DNA from: DASSKF01 sp035690725
GTDB lineage: Bacteria; Actinomycetota; Actinomycetes; Actinomycetales; Dermatophilaceae
Length of the DNA stretch: 28,494 bases
Direction: 5' to 3'
Assembly (NCBI GenBank): GCA_035690725.1
Contig: DASSKF010000260.1
Location: 1-28,494 of the forward strand
Numbering within the stretch: the first letter of the stretch is position 1; the number at the start of each line of letters is the position of its first letter. The notes beneath the pieces were generated by a model. The model had not been told where the DNA came from and did no database searches. It worked only from the letters and a program-made list of their open reading frames with translations. Made by a program: the position numbers and the translations under genes. Of this stretch, positions 1 through 9,800 are shown piece by piece.

Positions 1-1284
1 CCAACCGGCGCCGGTGAGCACGTCGCGCACGAGCTCGCCGAGCGGCTTGCTGCCGTCGTCGGAGCGGGCGGCGCCGCGCAGCAGGAGCACGGCCTCCCGC
101 ACCTCGCGCCGGGCGAAGAAGCGCTCGCCGCCGCGGACCAGGTAGGGCACGTCGACCGCCGCGAGCGCCGACTCGAACGCCTCCGACTGGGCGTTGGTGC
201 GGAACAGGATCGCGATCTCGCTCGCGGGCGTGCCGGCGGCGACGAGCCGCGCGACCTGCTGGGCGACACCGGCCGCCTCGGCGGGGTCGTCGGGGTAGGC
301 GGCCAGCACGGGGGGCGGTCCGTCACCGCCCTGGGCCTGCAGCCGCACCGCGGCACCTCCGCGGGTGGTCCCACCCGCGACCACCCGGTTGGCGAGGGCG
401 ATGACCTGCGGGGTGGAACGGTAGTTGCGCACCAACCGGACCAGCTGTGCCTCGGGGTAGCGGCGCGGGAAGTCGAGCAGGTGCCGGGGCGTGGCGCCGG
501 TGAACGAGTAGATCGTCTGGGCGGCGTCACCGACGACGCAGACCTCCCGGCGGTCACCGAGCCACAGGTCGTGCAGCCGCTGCTGCACGCCGTTGACGTC
601 CTGGTACTCGTCCACGACGAAGTGGCGGTACTGCTCCCGCACCTCCTTGGCGACGTCCGGGCGCTGCCGGAGCATGCCGACCATGGTCAGCAGGACGTCC
701 TCGAAGTCGATGACGTGCCGCTCGGTCTTGACCTCCTCGTAGACCTCGAGCAGCCGGGCCATCGCCGTGGCGTCGAGGCCGGCCGGGTCCCGTCCCGCCC
801 GGCGGGCGGCCTCCGGGTAGCTCTCCGCGGTGAGCATGCCGACCTTGGCCCACTCGACCTCGGCGGCGAGGTCGCGGACCGCGGTCCGGTCGAGCTGGAA
901 GCGCAGCCGGGAGCCGGCCTCGGCGACCACCGGCGCCTTGTGGCCGAGGACCTCCGGCGCGGCGCCGCCGATCGCCCGCGGCCAGAAGTAGTGCAGCTGG
1001 CGCAGGGCCGCCGCGTGGAAGGTGCGGGCCTGCACGCCGACCACGCCGAGCTGGCGCAGCCGGGTGCGCATCTCGCCGGCGGCCCGCGCGGTGAACGTGA
1101 CGGCGAGGACCCGCTGCGGTTGGTAGACGCCGCTGTGCACGCCGTAGGCGATGCGATGGGTGATCGCGCGGGTCTTGCCGGTGCCGGCTCCCGCCAGCAC
1201 GCACATCGGGCCGGTCGGTGAGGAGGCCACCTCCCGCTGCTCGGGGTCGAGCGCGGCGAGGATGTCGTCGGGGCTGGGCGTCAT
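1..1284 (-). CDS. uvrD2: UvrD2-type superfamily 1 DNA helicase, C-terminal part outside window
   Basis: This is an ATP-dependent 3'-5' DNA helicase of the UvrD/PcrA family, acting in DNA repair. The first 428 codons are visible and run off the left edge of the window. The start is ATG at 1284. Walker A is AGAGTGKT (Lys37), motif II is DEYQD (about 225-229), and motif III-like GDAAQTIYSFTGA and the NYRST motif IV follow. Motifs V and VI and any HRDC or cysteine-rich C-terminal domain, typical of UvrD2, lie outside. Only 16 nt separate it from the upstream nudC, so the two are probably co-transcribed. The nudC-uvrD2 adjacency is what M. tuberculosis shows at Rv3199c/Rv3198c, which supports UvrD2 over UvrD1/PcrA. 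Family certain; paralogue assignment rests on synteny. Confidence 0.9.
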   Translation of the reverse strand, partial: MTPSPDDILAALDPEQREVASSPTGPMCVLAGAGTGKTRAITHRIAYGVHSGVYQPQRVLAVTFTARAAGEMRTRLRQLGVVGVQARTFHAAALRQLHYFWPRAIGGAAPEVLGHKAPVVAEAGSRLRFQLDRTAVRDLAAEVEWAKVGMLTAESYPEAARRAGRDPAGLDATAMARLLEVYEEVKTERHVIDFEDVLLTMVGMLRQRPDVAKEVREQYRHFVVDEYQDVNGVQQRLHDLWLGDRREVCVVGDAAQTIYSFTGATPRHLLDFPRRYPEAQLVRLVRNYRSTPQVIALANRVVAGGTTRGGAAVRLQAQGGDGPPPVLAAYPDDPAEAAGVAQQVARLVAAGTPASEIAILFRTNAQSEAFESALAAVDVPYLVRGGERFFARREVREAVLLLRGAARSDDGSKPLGELVRDVLTGAGW

Positions 1285-1300
1285 GGTCGGTCCGATGGTC

Positions 1301-2224
1301 TCAAAGCGCCCGCGGGCCGCTGAGCGGGGCGCCGTACCAGTCCTCGATCAGCCGACGGGCGATGGACAGCCGGGACGGCAGGCCGAGGTCACCCGCCTCC
1401 ACCCGGGCGCACAGCTCCTCCCGGGTGAACCAGTCGGCCTCGGCGATCTCGACCGGGTCGAGGGCGAGCGCGGCCCCCCGCGCACGGGCGGTGAAGCCGA
1501 TCATCAGCGAGGAGGGGAACGGCCACGGCTGGTTGCCGCGGTAGGTCAGGTCGGTCACCGTCAGCCCCACCTCCTCGTGCACCTCGCGTGCCACTGCCGC
1601 CTCGAGCGTCTCCCCGGGTTCGACGAACCCGGCGAGCACGGACCCCCGCCCGGCCGCCCACTGCGGGCCCCGGGCGAGCAGCAGCCGGTCCCGCTCGTCG
1701 GTCACCGCCATGATCACCGCCACGTCGGTGCGCGGGAAGTGGTCGCTGCCGTCCCGGGGACAGTGCCGCACCCAGCCGCCCTCCCTGGGAACGGTCGCCG
1801 TGCCGCACCGCGGGCAGCGGGGGTGGGACGCGTGCCAGTTGCCGAGGGCGAGGGCCGCGGTGAACAGTCCGGCGTCCAGGTCGTCGAGCTGCGGGCCGAC
1901 CTGGCGCAGCGTCGGCCAGCGCGCCTCGTCCGGCTGCTCCTGCGGCTCCCCCACCACCGCGAGGTATGCCGTGTGCTCACGGTCGCGGCCCAGGTAGAGC
2001 ACCAGCGCCTCCCGGTCGCGCTCGTCCGGCGGGCGCAGGCGGACCGTGGGGCGCTCGTCGTCGGGAACCACCAGCACGCGGTCGCCACGGAGGTCCAGGA
2101 CCCGGGTCGCCGGGTCGGCGAGCAGCTGCGGGATGAGCTCGGGGTCGCGCCGTCCGTGGGCGGCTCGGTCGAGTACGGCGGTGGACAGGGACAGGTCGAG
2201 GAGAGTTTCCGACGGGCGGCTCAC
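1301..2224 (-). CDS. nudC: NAD(+)/NADH diphosphatase, Nudix family
   Basis: The 307-residue product hydrolyses NAD(H) to NMN(H) and AMP; NudC enzymes can also remove NAD caps from RNA. The Nudix box GX5EX7REUXEEXGU is complete (residues 199-221, with REVHEEVGL), and the NudC signature follows as NQPWPFP (231-237). A zinc-ribbon precedes it with Cys137, Cys140 and Cys155; the usual fourth cysteine is replaced in CPRDGSDH, which I believe is common in actinobacterial NudC. The start is taken as GTG at 2224 because a TACGCT box lies exactly 7 nt upstream, the leaderless arrangement, and the protein then has the family's usual length. It is followed after 16 nt by uvrD2. The upstream neighbour is divergent. 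Confidence 0.93.
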   Translation of the reverse strand: MSRPSETLLDLSLSTAVLDRAAHGRRDPELIPQLLADPATRVLDLRGDRVLVVPDDERPTVRLRPPDERDREALVLYLGRDREHTAYLAVVGEPQEQPDEARWPTLRQVGPQLDDLDAGLFTAALALGNWHASHPRCPRCGTATVPREGGWVRHCPRDGSDHFPRTDVAVIMAVTDERDRLLLARGPQWAAGRGSVLAGFVEPGETLEAAVAREVHEEVGLTVTDLTYRGNQPWPFPSSLMIGFTARARGAALALDPVEIAEADWFTREELCARVEAGDLGLPSRLSIARRLIEDWYGAPLSGPRAL

Positions 2225-2231
2225 GCCTGCC

Positions 2232-2237
2232 AGCGTA
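2232..2237 (-). promoter_or_regulatory. -10 box of leaderless nudC promoter
   Basis: TACGCT on the minus strand ends 7 nt before the nudC GTG, matching the actinobacterial TANNNT box of leaderless transcripts. It pairs with a plus-strand box only 16 bp away, giving a divergent promoter in a 42-bp intergenic gap. No clear -35 element is seen. Confidence 0.6.
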
Positions 2238-2253
2238 GGAGGGGGTGGGGACG

Positions 2254-2259
2254 TACGGT
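2254..2259 (+). promoter_or_regulatory. -10 box of leaderless phosphotransferase-fold gene
   Basis: TACGGT followed by exactly 7 nt and ATG at 2267. There is no need for a Shine-Dalgarno site, although the intervening stretch is G-rich. The arrangement supports the chosen start. Confidence 0.6.
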
Positions 2260-2266
2260 TTGGGGC

Positions 2267-3505
2267 ATGAGTGCGACCACCCCGAGGGGCCCGCTGGCGT
2301 TGGCGGCCCTGGCGAGCAGCGCCGTGCCGGGCCTCGACCCGCAGACCGTGCAGGAGGTGCGCGCACGTCACGACGCCGGCTTCGAGACGGCCCGGATCGA
2401 GGACACCGAGCACCGGCGGTGGCTGCTGCGCGCCCCCCTGACGGCCGCGGCCGGCGCCCAGCAGGAGGCGGCGCAGCCGCTGCTGCGGCTCGTCGCCCGC
2501 CGGCTGCCGTTCGCGGTCCCCGTCGCCCGGGGGTTCGCGCCGGTGCCGGACCGGGGCCGGGCCATGGTGTGCCCGATGCCGTCGGGGCGGCCGCTGCACT
2601 GGTCCCGGCTTCCCGCCGGCACCGCCCTCGCGGCCGAGGTCGGCCGGGCCGTCGCCGCCGTGCACAACCTGGACCCGAGGATCTACGACGAGGCCGGGCT
2701 CCCCTCCTACGACGCGGACGAGTACCGCAGCCGGCACCTCGCGGACGTGGACCGGGCCGCCGCGACCGGACGGGTCCCGACCGGACTGCTGGCCCGCTGG
2801 GAGCACGCGCTGGAGGAGGTGGCGTTGTGGCGCTTCGCCACGACGCCGACGCACGGCAACCTGGCCGGCGAGCAGGTGTGGGCCGACTTCCCCGACGACC
2901 AGGACGCCGGCGGTGGCCGGGTCCGCTCGGTCATGGGCTGGGAGCACGCGCAGGTGGCCGACCCCGCCGACGACTTCGCGACCCTGGTGGCCGGCGCGGA
3001 TCCCGAGGCCTTCGACACCGTCTTCGAGGCCTACGCGCACGCCCGGATCGAGCGGCCGGACCCGCACCTCGAGCACCGCGCGCGGCTGGCCGGTGAGCTG
3101 CGCCTCGTGCGGGCGCTGCTCGAGGCGGTCGCCGCGAGCGACTCGAGCGAGGTCGAGGCCCGGTCGGCCGCGCTGCGCCGGCTGGACGAGCGCACCGACG
3201 ACGAGGAGCTGCTGCCGTCCTCGCTGGAGCGGCCCAGTGGCCGGATCCGCCCTGTCCCCGTGGACGCCGAGCCGGAGGCCGAGGAGGAGGACGGCTCGCC
3301 GACGGGTGAGGACGCCGGACCGACGGACGACGCGGCCGCCCAGCCCGAGCAGGACGACGACGCGGCCGCGCAGCCGCCGCACGAGGATGTCGCCGCCCAG
3401 CCCGCCCGGCCCGAGCAGGCCGACGGGACCGAGCCGCCAGAGCAGCCCGGCGACGGGCAGCCGGCGGACCGGGTCCCCGACGAGGCCGCCGAGGAGCGGC
3501 GCTGA
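2267..3505 (+). CDS. Phosphotransferase-fold protein lacking catalytic aspartates, acidic C-terminal tail
   Basis: This 412-residue protein resembles aminoglycoside/macrolide phosphotransferases and related small-molecule kinases (APH fold). The fold is suggested by an N-lobe with conserved hydrophobic blocks, then THGNLAGEQ (His196-Gly197-Asn198) where active kinases have HGDxxxxN, and then MGWEHAQVADPADDFA (Gly224-Trp225) where they have DWExAxxGDPxxD. Both the catalytic Asp and the metal-binding Asp are therefore replaced, by Asn and Gly, so it is probably a pseudokinase or an atypical enzyme. From about residue 325 the tail is disordered, rich in Glu, Asp, Ala, Gln and Pro, with repeated DAAAQP-like units. 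It stands alone on the plus strand between nudC and adnB; its stop lies 10 bp from the convergent adnB stop. In M. tuberculosis I recall a potassium-channel gene (Rv3200c) at the equivalent position. Substrate unknown. Confidence 0.8.
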   Translation: MSATTPRGPLALAALASSAVPGLDPQTVQEVRARHDAGFETARIEDTEHRRWLLRAPLTAAAGAQQEAAQPLLRLVARRLPFAVPVARGFAPVPDRGRAMVCPMPSGRPLHWSRLPAGTALAAEVGRAVAAVHNLDPRIYDEAGLPSYDADEYRSRHLADVDRAAATGRVPTGLLARWEHALEEVALWRFATTPTHGNLAGEQVWADFPDDQDAGGGRVRSVMGWEHAQVADPADDFATLVAGADPEAFDTVFEAYAHARIERPDPHLEHRARLAGELRLVRALLEAVAASDSSEVEARSAALRRLDERTDDEELLPSSLERPSGRIRPVPVDAEPEAEEEDGSPTGEDAGPTDDAAAQPEQDDDAAAQPPHEDVAAQPARPEQADGTEPPEQPGDGQPADRVPDEAAEERR

Positions 3506-3515
3506 GCGACCCGGG

Positions 3516-6500
3516 TCAGCCGTCGACGGCGCCGCGCAGCAGGAGCTCGAGCTCGTGCTCGTCCGGCAGTGCGGGCCACACCGTCTCGCCGGTCGCGGCG
3601 TAGTAGAACGCGGCGTCCACCCGGTCCGGGTCGAGGCCCCGGAGCCGGGCGAAGGCCAGCCGGTAGGCGCCCAGCTGGATGGCCCGGACGGCTGCCGCCT
3701 CGCCGGTCGGCTCGGCACCGGTCTTCCAGTCGACGACCGTGTAGCCGCCGTCCCCGCGCGGGAAGACCGCGTCGATGCGCCCCCGCACCGCGATGCCGCC
3801 GAGCACCGTCTCGACGGCGATCTCGACCGCCTCCGGGCGGCGGCCGGCCCAGGGGCTGGCGAGGAAGGTCTCCTTGAGCGCGGCCAGGTCCTCGTCGACG
3901 GCGTCCTCGTCGGCGCTGCCCGGCAGGTCGAGCAGGTCCACCATGGCCGCCCGGGCGTAGTGCTGCTCGACCCAGGCGTGGAAGGCGGTGCCGCGGCGTG
4001 CCGCCAGGGCCGGCGGTGCCGGCATGGGCCGCCGCAGCTGCGCGACGAACTGGTCCCGGTCGCGGGCGAGCGAGACCACGGCGGACGCCGACAGGTGCCG
4101 GGGCAGGCGGACCACGACGTCCCGGCGCTCGACCCGCTCCCGCCGCTCGCGCAGCAGGATCTCGATCTCCTCCTCGCGCGCTGACCCGCCCGCGGGCGCC
4201 GGTGGGGCGGCCGTGACCTCGAGGACCGCCCGCTGTGCCGCGAGGGCACGGGTCCGGCGCGTGTCCGCACTCGGCGGAGCCGGCCAGGTCGTGCTGACCG
4301 GTTCGGCACGTCTCGGGTTCGCCGCCTTGCCGTCCTCGCCCGGTTCGGGAAGCTCCCACCAGGGTGCCGCGGGGATCGGCAGGTCCGCCGCGTCGAGCAG
4401 CTCGGTCAGGAAGCGGGACGTCAGCCGGGGCGTCGTCGGGTCCCCCCACACCGGGGCGGTGAGCAGCAGGTGGTGCCGGGCACGGGTGACGGCGACGTAG
4501 GCGAGCCGGCGCTCCTCGGCGATGGCGTGCCGGCCGCCGTCGAGGATGAAGTGCTCCAGCTCCTCCTTGACGCCCCTGAGGTCCTCCGGAGCCTCCCAGC
4601 GCAGGGCCGGCAGGCCGTCCGCGTCGCCGCGCAGCGGGTAGGGGACGCCGTCGAGCCCACCGCACCAGCCCTTGTCCTTCGGCGGTGAGTGGCGCCACTG
4701 GCCGTCCACCCAGCGGGTCGACGTGCCGCTGTGGGCGGGGAAGGACCCCTCGGTCAGTCCGGGCACGGCGACGACGTCCCACTCCAGCCCCTTGGCGGCG
4801 TGGACGGTGAGGACCTGCACGGCGTCGTCGGAGACCTCGAGGTAGCCCTTGTCCAGCCCCCGCTCCTCCTCCTGCGCCGCCGCCAGCCAGGACAGGAACC
4901 CGCCCAGGGTCGGCCGGTCCGCGGATCCGGAGAAGGACGCGGCGACGTCGGCGAAGGCGTCCAGCTGGGCGCGCGCGCTGGCCGGGGTGTACTCGGGGCG
5001 GGCCAGGACCTCGATGTCGAGGCCGAGGGCCCGCTCGGCCTCGCCCGCCAGGTCGGCCAGGGGCAGTGCGGTGAGGGCGCGCAGCCGGCGCACGACCTCG
5101 CGCAGCGACTCCAGCCGGTGCCGGGCGGTGGCGCCGAGGTGCTCACCGGCGGGGCCGGTCCACCCCGGCGGGGGCAGCTCGTCGAGGGCCTCGACGATGC
5201 TCGCGTCGTCGACGGTGTCCGGTTCCTGGTCGCGGACGGCCTCGGCCGGCGCCCGGTGCCGCCGCTGCAACGCGCGGGACCAGGTCGCGAGCCCGTCGAG
5301 GTCGGCGGGCCCGAGCGCGTACGCGGGCCCGGTGAGCAGCCGCATCAGGTGGTCACCGCGGGACGGGTCCTGGACCACCCACAGCAGCGACACGATGTCG
5401 GCCACCTCGGGGGTGGTGAGCAGCCCGCCGAGCCCGACCACCTCGACCGGCAGGCCGCGGTCCTTGAGCGCCTCCATCGTCGGGGCGAACTGGGAGCGCT
5501 TGCGGCACAGCACCGCGGCGGAGACGCCGGTGTGGCGGCCCTCCGGGGTGAACCACTGGTCCCCGATCCAGCCGGCGACGTGGGCGGCCTCCCGCTCCAC
5601 CGTCTCCAGCCGGGCCGCCACCACGCTCCCGGTGCCCGCGCGCGGGCGGGCACGCAGCACCTCCACGTCGACGGCGGCCCCCTGCCGCAGCGGGCCGGCC
5701 GTGTGGTTGGCGGCGGCGAGGATCGCCTCGTCGTTGCGCCAGCTCGTCGACAGGGGAAGCACCCGGGCCGGCTCGCCGCCCCGGGCGAACAGCGCCGGGA
5801 AGCGGCTGAGGGTCGTCGCGCTGGCCCCACGCCACCCGTAGATCGACTGGTGCGGGTCGCCCACGGCGGTGACCGGCATCGTGCCGTCGGCGAACAGGGC
5901 ACGCAGCAGCACCATCTGCGCCTCGCTGGTGTCCTGGAACTCGTCGAGCAGCACCGCCCGGAACCGCTGGCGCTCCATCACCCCGATCTGCGGCACGTCG
6001 CGCGCGAGCCGCGCCGCGAGCGCGAGCTGGTCGGCGAAGTCCAGCGCCTCGCGCGACCGCTTGAGGTCGAGGTATGCCCGGACGAGCGGGAGCACCTGTC
6101 GCCGCGCCCGGAGTGCCCGCACCAGGTCCTTGACGGCGGACGGCATCGACGTCGACCGGCTCCCCGGGGGGAGCGACCCCATCCGGGTGACGACGCGGTC
6201 GAGGAACGCGTCGACCTGCTCGGGCTCCAGCAGGTGCTCGGCCATCTCGCCGGCCAGGGCGACCACGGCGGCGGTCACCGTCGGGCCCTTGTAGTCCACG
6301 TCGCCCATCGGTCCGTCCCAGCGCTCGACCACCTCGCTGGCGTACTGCCAGGCCGCGGCCTCCGAGAGCAGCCGGGAGTCCGGTTCGACCCCGAGCCGCA
6401 GCGCGTGCTCCCCGACCAGTCGCCCGGCGTAGGAGTGGTAGGTGGACACGGTGGGTGTGCCGCCGAGCACCTCCGCCCCGTCGGACTCGGCGGCGGGCTC

Positions 6501-6836
6501 CCACAGCCCCACGTGCCGCAGCAGGCGCAACCGCCGCGCGATGCGCTCGCCGAGCTCGGTGGCCGCCTTGCGGGTGAACGTCAGCCCGAGCACCTGGTCG
6601 GGCTCGACGAAGCCGTTGGCGACCAGCCACACCACGCGGGACGCCATCGTCTCGGTCTTGCCCGAACCGGCCCCGGCGACGACGAGCAGCGGCTCCAGCG
6701 GAGCCTCGATGACGGCCCGCTGCTCCGCGGTCGGGGCCGGGTTGCCGAGGGCGCGGGCGATCGTGTCGGCGCCGAGCCTGCGGCCGTCGGACCGTTCGAG
6801 GTCGGTGTCCCGCCCGCTGTCGGGGGAGCGCTTCAC
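3516..6836 (-). CDS. adnB: AdnB subunit of the AdnAB helicase-nuclease
   Basis: AdnB is the lead motor of the AdnAB heterodimer, the actinobacterial counterpart of RecBCD/AddAB that resects double-strand DNA ends. The product has 1106 residues. An N-terminal UvrD-like motor carries AGAGSGKT (Lys60), TFTRKA, LLDEFQDTSEAQ, GDPHQSIYGWRGAS, STSWRN, VHAAKGLEWD and YVAVTRAR, so all SF1 motifs look intact. The C-terminal RecB-like nuclease module has VVDWKTG (Asp1036, Lys1038) preceded by GRIDAVF. No iron-sulfur cysteine set is visible here, unlike in AdnA. The start is GTG at 6836, whose bases overlap the adnA stop in a GTGA, implying translational coupling. The order adnA-adnB is that of mycobacteria. 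Confidence 0.93.
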   Translation of the reverse strand: MKRSPDSGRDTDLERSDGRRLGADTIARALGNPAPTAEQRAVIEAPLEPLLVVAGAGSGKTETMASRVVWLVANGFVEPDQVLGLTFTRKAATELGERIARRLRLLRHVGLWEPAAESDGAEVLGGTPTVSTYHSYAGRLVGEHALRLGVEPDSRLLSEAAAWQYASEVVERWDGPMGDVDYKGPTVTAAVVALAGEMAEHLLEPEQVDAFLDRVVTRMGSLPPGSRSTSMPSAVKDLVRALRARRQVLPLVRAYLDLKRSREALDFADQLALAARLARDVPQIGVMERQRFRAVLLDEFQDTSEAQMVLLRALFADGTMPVTAVGDPHQSIYGWRGASATTLSRFPALFARGGEPARVLPLSTSWRNDEAILAAANHTAGPLRQGAAVDVEVLRARPRAGTGSVVAARLETVEREAAHVAGWIGDQWFTPEGRHTGVSAAVLCRKRSQFAPTMEALKDRGLPVEVVGLGGLLTTPEVADIVSLLWVVQDPSRGDHLMRLLTGPAYALGPADLDGLATWSRALQRRHRAPAEAVRDQEPDTVDDASIVEALDELPPPGWTGPAGEHLGATARHRLESLREVVRRLRALTALPLADLAGEAERALGLDIEVLARPEYTPASARAQLDAFADVAASFSGSADRPTLGGFLSWLAAAQEEERGLDKGYLEVSDDAVQVLTVHAAKGLEWDVVAVPGLTEGSFPAHSGTSTRWVDGQWRHSPPKDKGWCGGLDGVPYPLRGDADGLPALRWEAPEDLRGVKEELEHFILDGGRHAIAEERRLAYVAVTRARHHLLLTAPVWGDPTTPRLTSRFLTELLDAADLPIPAAPWWELPEPGEDGKAANPRRAEPVSTTWPAPPSADTRRTRALAAQRAVLEVTAAPPAPAGGSAREEEIEILLRERRERVERRDVVVRLPRHLSASAVVSLARDRDQFVAQLRRPMPAPPALAARRGTAFHAWVEQHYARAAMVDLLDLPGSADEDAVDEDLAALKETFLASPWAGRRPEAVEIAVETVLGGIAVRGRIDAVFPRGDGGYTVVDWKTGAEPTGEAAAVRAIQLGAYRLAFARLRGLDPDRVDAAFYYAATGETVWPALPDEHELELLLRGAVDG

Positions 6837-9800
6837 AGCCGGTCCCCCTCGGGCTGCAACGGACAGCTGGTCCGCACCGGGCAGGTGCGGCAGGCGTTGC
6901 CCTGCCGGGCCACGACGGCCGACGCCGCCATGCCCTCGGCGGTGGACACCACCAGCTCGCGCACCCAGTCCGGGTCGTCCTGGCCCGCCAGCGGCTCCTG
7001 GGACTGCAGCCGGGTCCGCTGGGTGGCGGCGCTGCCGAGCTGCAGCAGCGCCGCTCCCCCGCTGACGTCCGCCCCGTCGGCGGCCTCCCGGAAGGCACCC
7101 TCCTCCACGGCCAGCTGGTAGGCGCCCAGCTGGGGGTGGTGCTCGAGCTCGGCCGCGGTCGGCTTGCTCGAGCCGGTCTTGAGGTCGACCACGCGCAGCG
7201 CACCGTCCTCGCGCTGCTCGAGCCGGTCGACCCGCCCCCGCAGGACCGCCCGGTCGACCTCCAGCCGCAGGTCGATCTCGGCACCCACCCGGCGCCACCC
7301 GGCCGCCTCGGCGCTGCCCAGGTAGGCGGCGAACCGGTCGACCATCCGGTGTGCCCGCTCGCGGTCCTTGTCGGAGAGCCAGCCCGGCGGCAGGCCGAGC
7401 CGGGACCAGCGCTCGTCGACGGCGGTGCGCAGGCTCTCGGCGTCGAGGTCGCCGAGCTCGGCGACGATGTCGTGCACCAGGGTGCCGATCGAGGCCGCGC
7501 CGACCCGCGGACCCTGACCGCCGCAGCTGCTCAGCAGCCAGCGCAGGCCGCACTCGCCGAACGACTCGATCTGCGACGGCGAGACGGTCACGGGTGCGCC
7601 GGCCGGGCGCAGGGGCCGGTCGTCACTGACCGTGACCAGCGACCACCAGTCGTCCGGGTCGGCGCCCGGGACGCCGGCGGCCGCCAGGTGCGCCAGCTGC
7701 CGGGCGGCGCCGGAGCTGCCGCCGGAGTCGGCGCCGGGGTCGAGCACCTCGCGGCGCAGCTCGCCCACGAGGGAGGGCAGCGTGAGGACGCGGGCCGGGT
7801 CGGCGAAGGGCCGCAGCTCCGCCGCGAGCTCGTCGCCGTGCGCGGGCTCCGGCGGGTCGACCACGTCGAGGTAGGGCGAGGGCTGCTCGTCGTCGCTGCG
7901 CACGGCGGTGACCAGGACCCGCCGCCGGGCCCGGGTCACCGCCATGAGGAACTGGCGCGTCTCGTCGTAGCGCACCGCCGCCTGCGCCGCACGCAGCGAG
8001 CCGCCCCTCCCGGTGAGCACGTCGACGAGCCGCTCCGAGCCGAGCAGCGATCCGCGCAGCCGCAGGTCGGGCCACACCCCCTCCTGCACGCCGGCGACGA
8101 CGACCACGTCCCACTCCAGCCCGGCCGCCGCCTGGGGCGTGAGCAGGGACACCGCGTCCTCCGGCGCCCGGGTGAGCAGGGTGTCCTCGGCGACGTCCTG
8201 GCTGCGCACGTGCTCGAGGAAGCCCTGCGGGCCCATCTGCGGCAGCCGGTCGACGTACTTCGCCGCGGCGTCGAAGAGGCCGAGCACCGCGTCGAGGTCC
8301 CGGTCGGCCCGCTGCCCGGCCACCCCGCCGGCCAACGCCGTCTGCCGCCACGTCTCGGCCAGCCCGGTCGCCTGCCACATCGGCCAGAGCACCCCCTCGG
8401 CGGTGGCCCCGGCGGTCCGGGCCGCCTCGACGCCGGCGGCCAGCACCGCGGCCACCCGGCGGGCGGGGAACGCCTCGGGCCCGAGCAGGGTCAGGGACGA
8501 CGGGTCGAGCAGCGCCTCGACGAGCAGGGCGTCGCTGCTGCGGCCCCCGCCGTCGCGCAGCTCCTCGCGCCGCAGGGCCCGGCGCAGCCGGCGGATCGCC
8601 ACCGCGTCCGCCTGCCCGATCGGTGACTGCAGGACGTCCACGGCCACGTCCGCCGAGAGCGGGTCGGGGTGGCCGGTGGCCACGGCCAGGACGACCTCGA
8701 GCAGGGTGAGCAGGGGCCGCACCGCGACCTCGTCCCGCAGGGGGACCTGGGTGGTCGGGACGCTGACCGGCACCCCGGCCGCGGCGAGGGTGCGGCGCAG
8801 CGACCCGGTCCGGCCCTGCCCGCGGACGATGACCGCCATCCGCGACCACGGCAGGCCGCGCAGCAGGTGCTCCCGGCGCAGCTCGCTGCCGATGAGCGTG
8901 GCCTCCTGGGCCGCGGCCCGCAGCAGCCGCACCTGCAGGCTGCCGTCCTCGACGGGCTCCGGCTCCAGCCGGCGGTGGTCGACGCCACCCACGGCGCCGA
9001 TCCGCCGGCTCACCCGGGACGCGGCGGCCACGAGCGGAGGCGCGAGCCGGTGCGACCGGTGCAGCGCCAGCGTCGCCGCGCCGGGCAGCTCCGGACGGCC
9101 GCACTGGAGGAACAGCCGCGGGTCGGCGCCCCGGAAGCCCTGGACCGTCACGTCGGGGTCGCCCAGGAGGACGAGCTCGGTGCCGTCGGCGGTGACCACG
9201 TCGAGCAGGCGTGCCGCGGCGGCGGTCAGCTCCTGGGCGTCGTCGACGACCACCAGCCGCAGGCTCGAGCGGACCCGGTCGAGCGCGTCCGCGTCCTCCT
9301 CCAGCAGGTCGGCCGCGGCGCTGGTGATGGCCGCCGGGTCGTAGGCGCTCGGGCGGGCGAGCGCGGTGACCTCGTCGTACTCGCGCAGCACCTCGGCGGC
9401 CGCGACCCACTCGGGCCGCCCGTGCTCGAGTCCCAGCTCGGCCAGCTGACCGGGCTCGACGCCCCGCTCGACCGCCCGCATCAGCAGGTCGCGCAGCTCC
9501 TCGCGGAACCCGCGGGTCGCCAGCGCGGGCCGGACCGGCTCCGGCCACCCCGGGTCGCGTCCCTCGCCGCTCGCGTGCCCCGCGAGCAGCTCGCGCAGGA
9601 TGACGTCCTGCTCCGGACCGCTGAGCAGGCGCGGCGCCGGGTCACCCCGCAGCGCCGCGTCCTGGCGCAGCAGGCCGAACGCGAACGCCTGGTGGCTGCG
9701 CGCCAGCGGCTCGGTCGAGGTGCCGGACAGCCGGGCGGTGACCCGGTCGCGCAGCCGTCCTGCCGACTGCCGCGAGGGCGCGAGCACCAGGCACTGGTCG

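Noticed and set aside
1760..1770. Missing fourth zinc cysteine in NudC as a sign of inactivation
   Set aside because: The Nudix box and NQPWPFP motif are intact and I believe this variant is common in actinobacterial NudC.
3501..3520. Palindromic sequence between the convergent phosphotransferase and adnB stops
   Set aside because: The symmetric part has no loop and contains both stop codons; chance symmetry is likely and no real hairpin forms.
1301..4309. 1002-codon minus-strand open frame spanning nudC, the phosphotransferase gene and part of adnB
   Set aside because: Only its 3' part (from 2224) reads as NudC; the rest is antisense or out of frame to recognisable proteins and has Arg/Pro/Gly-rich shadow composition.
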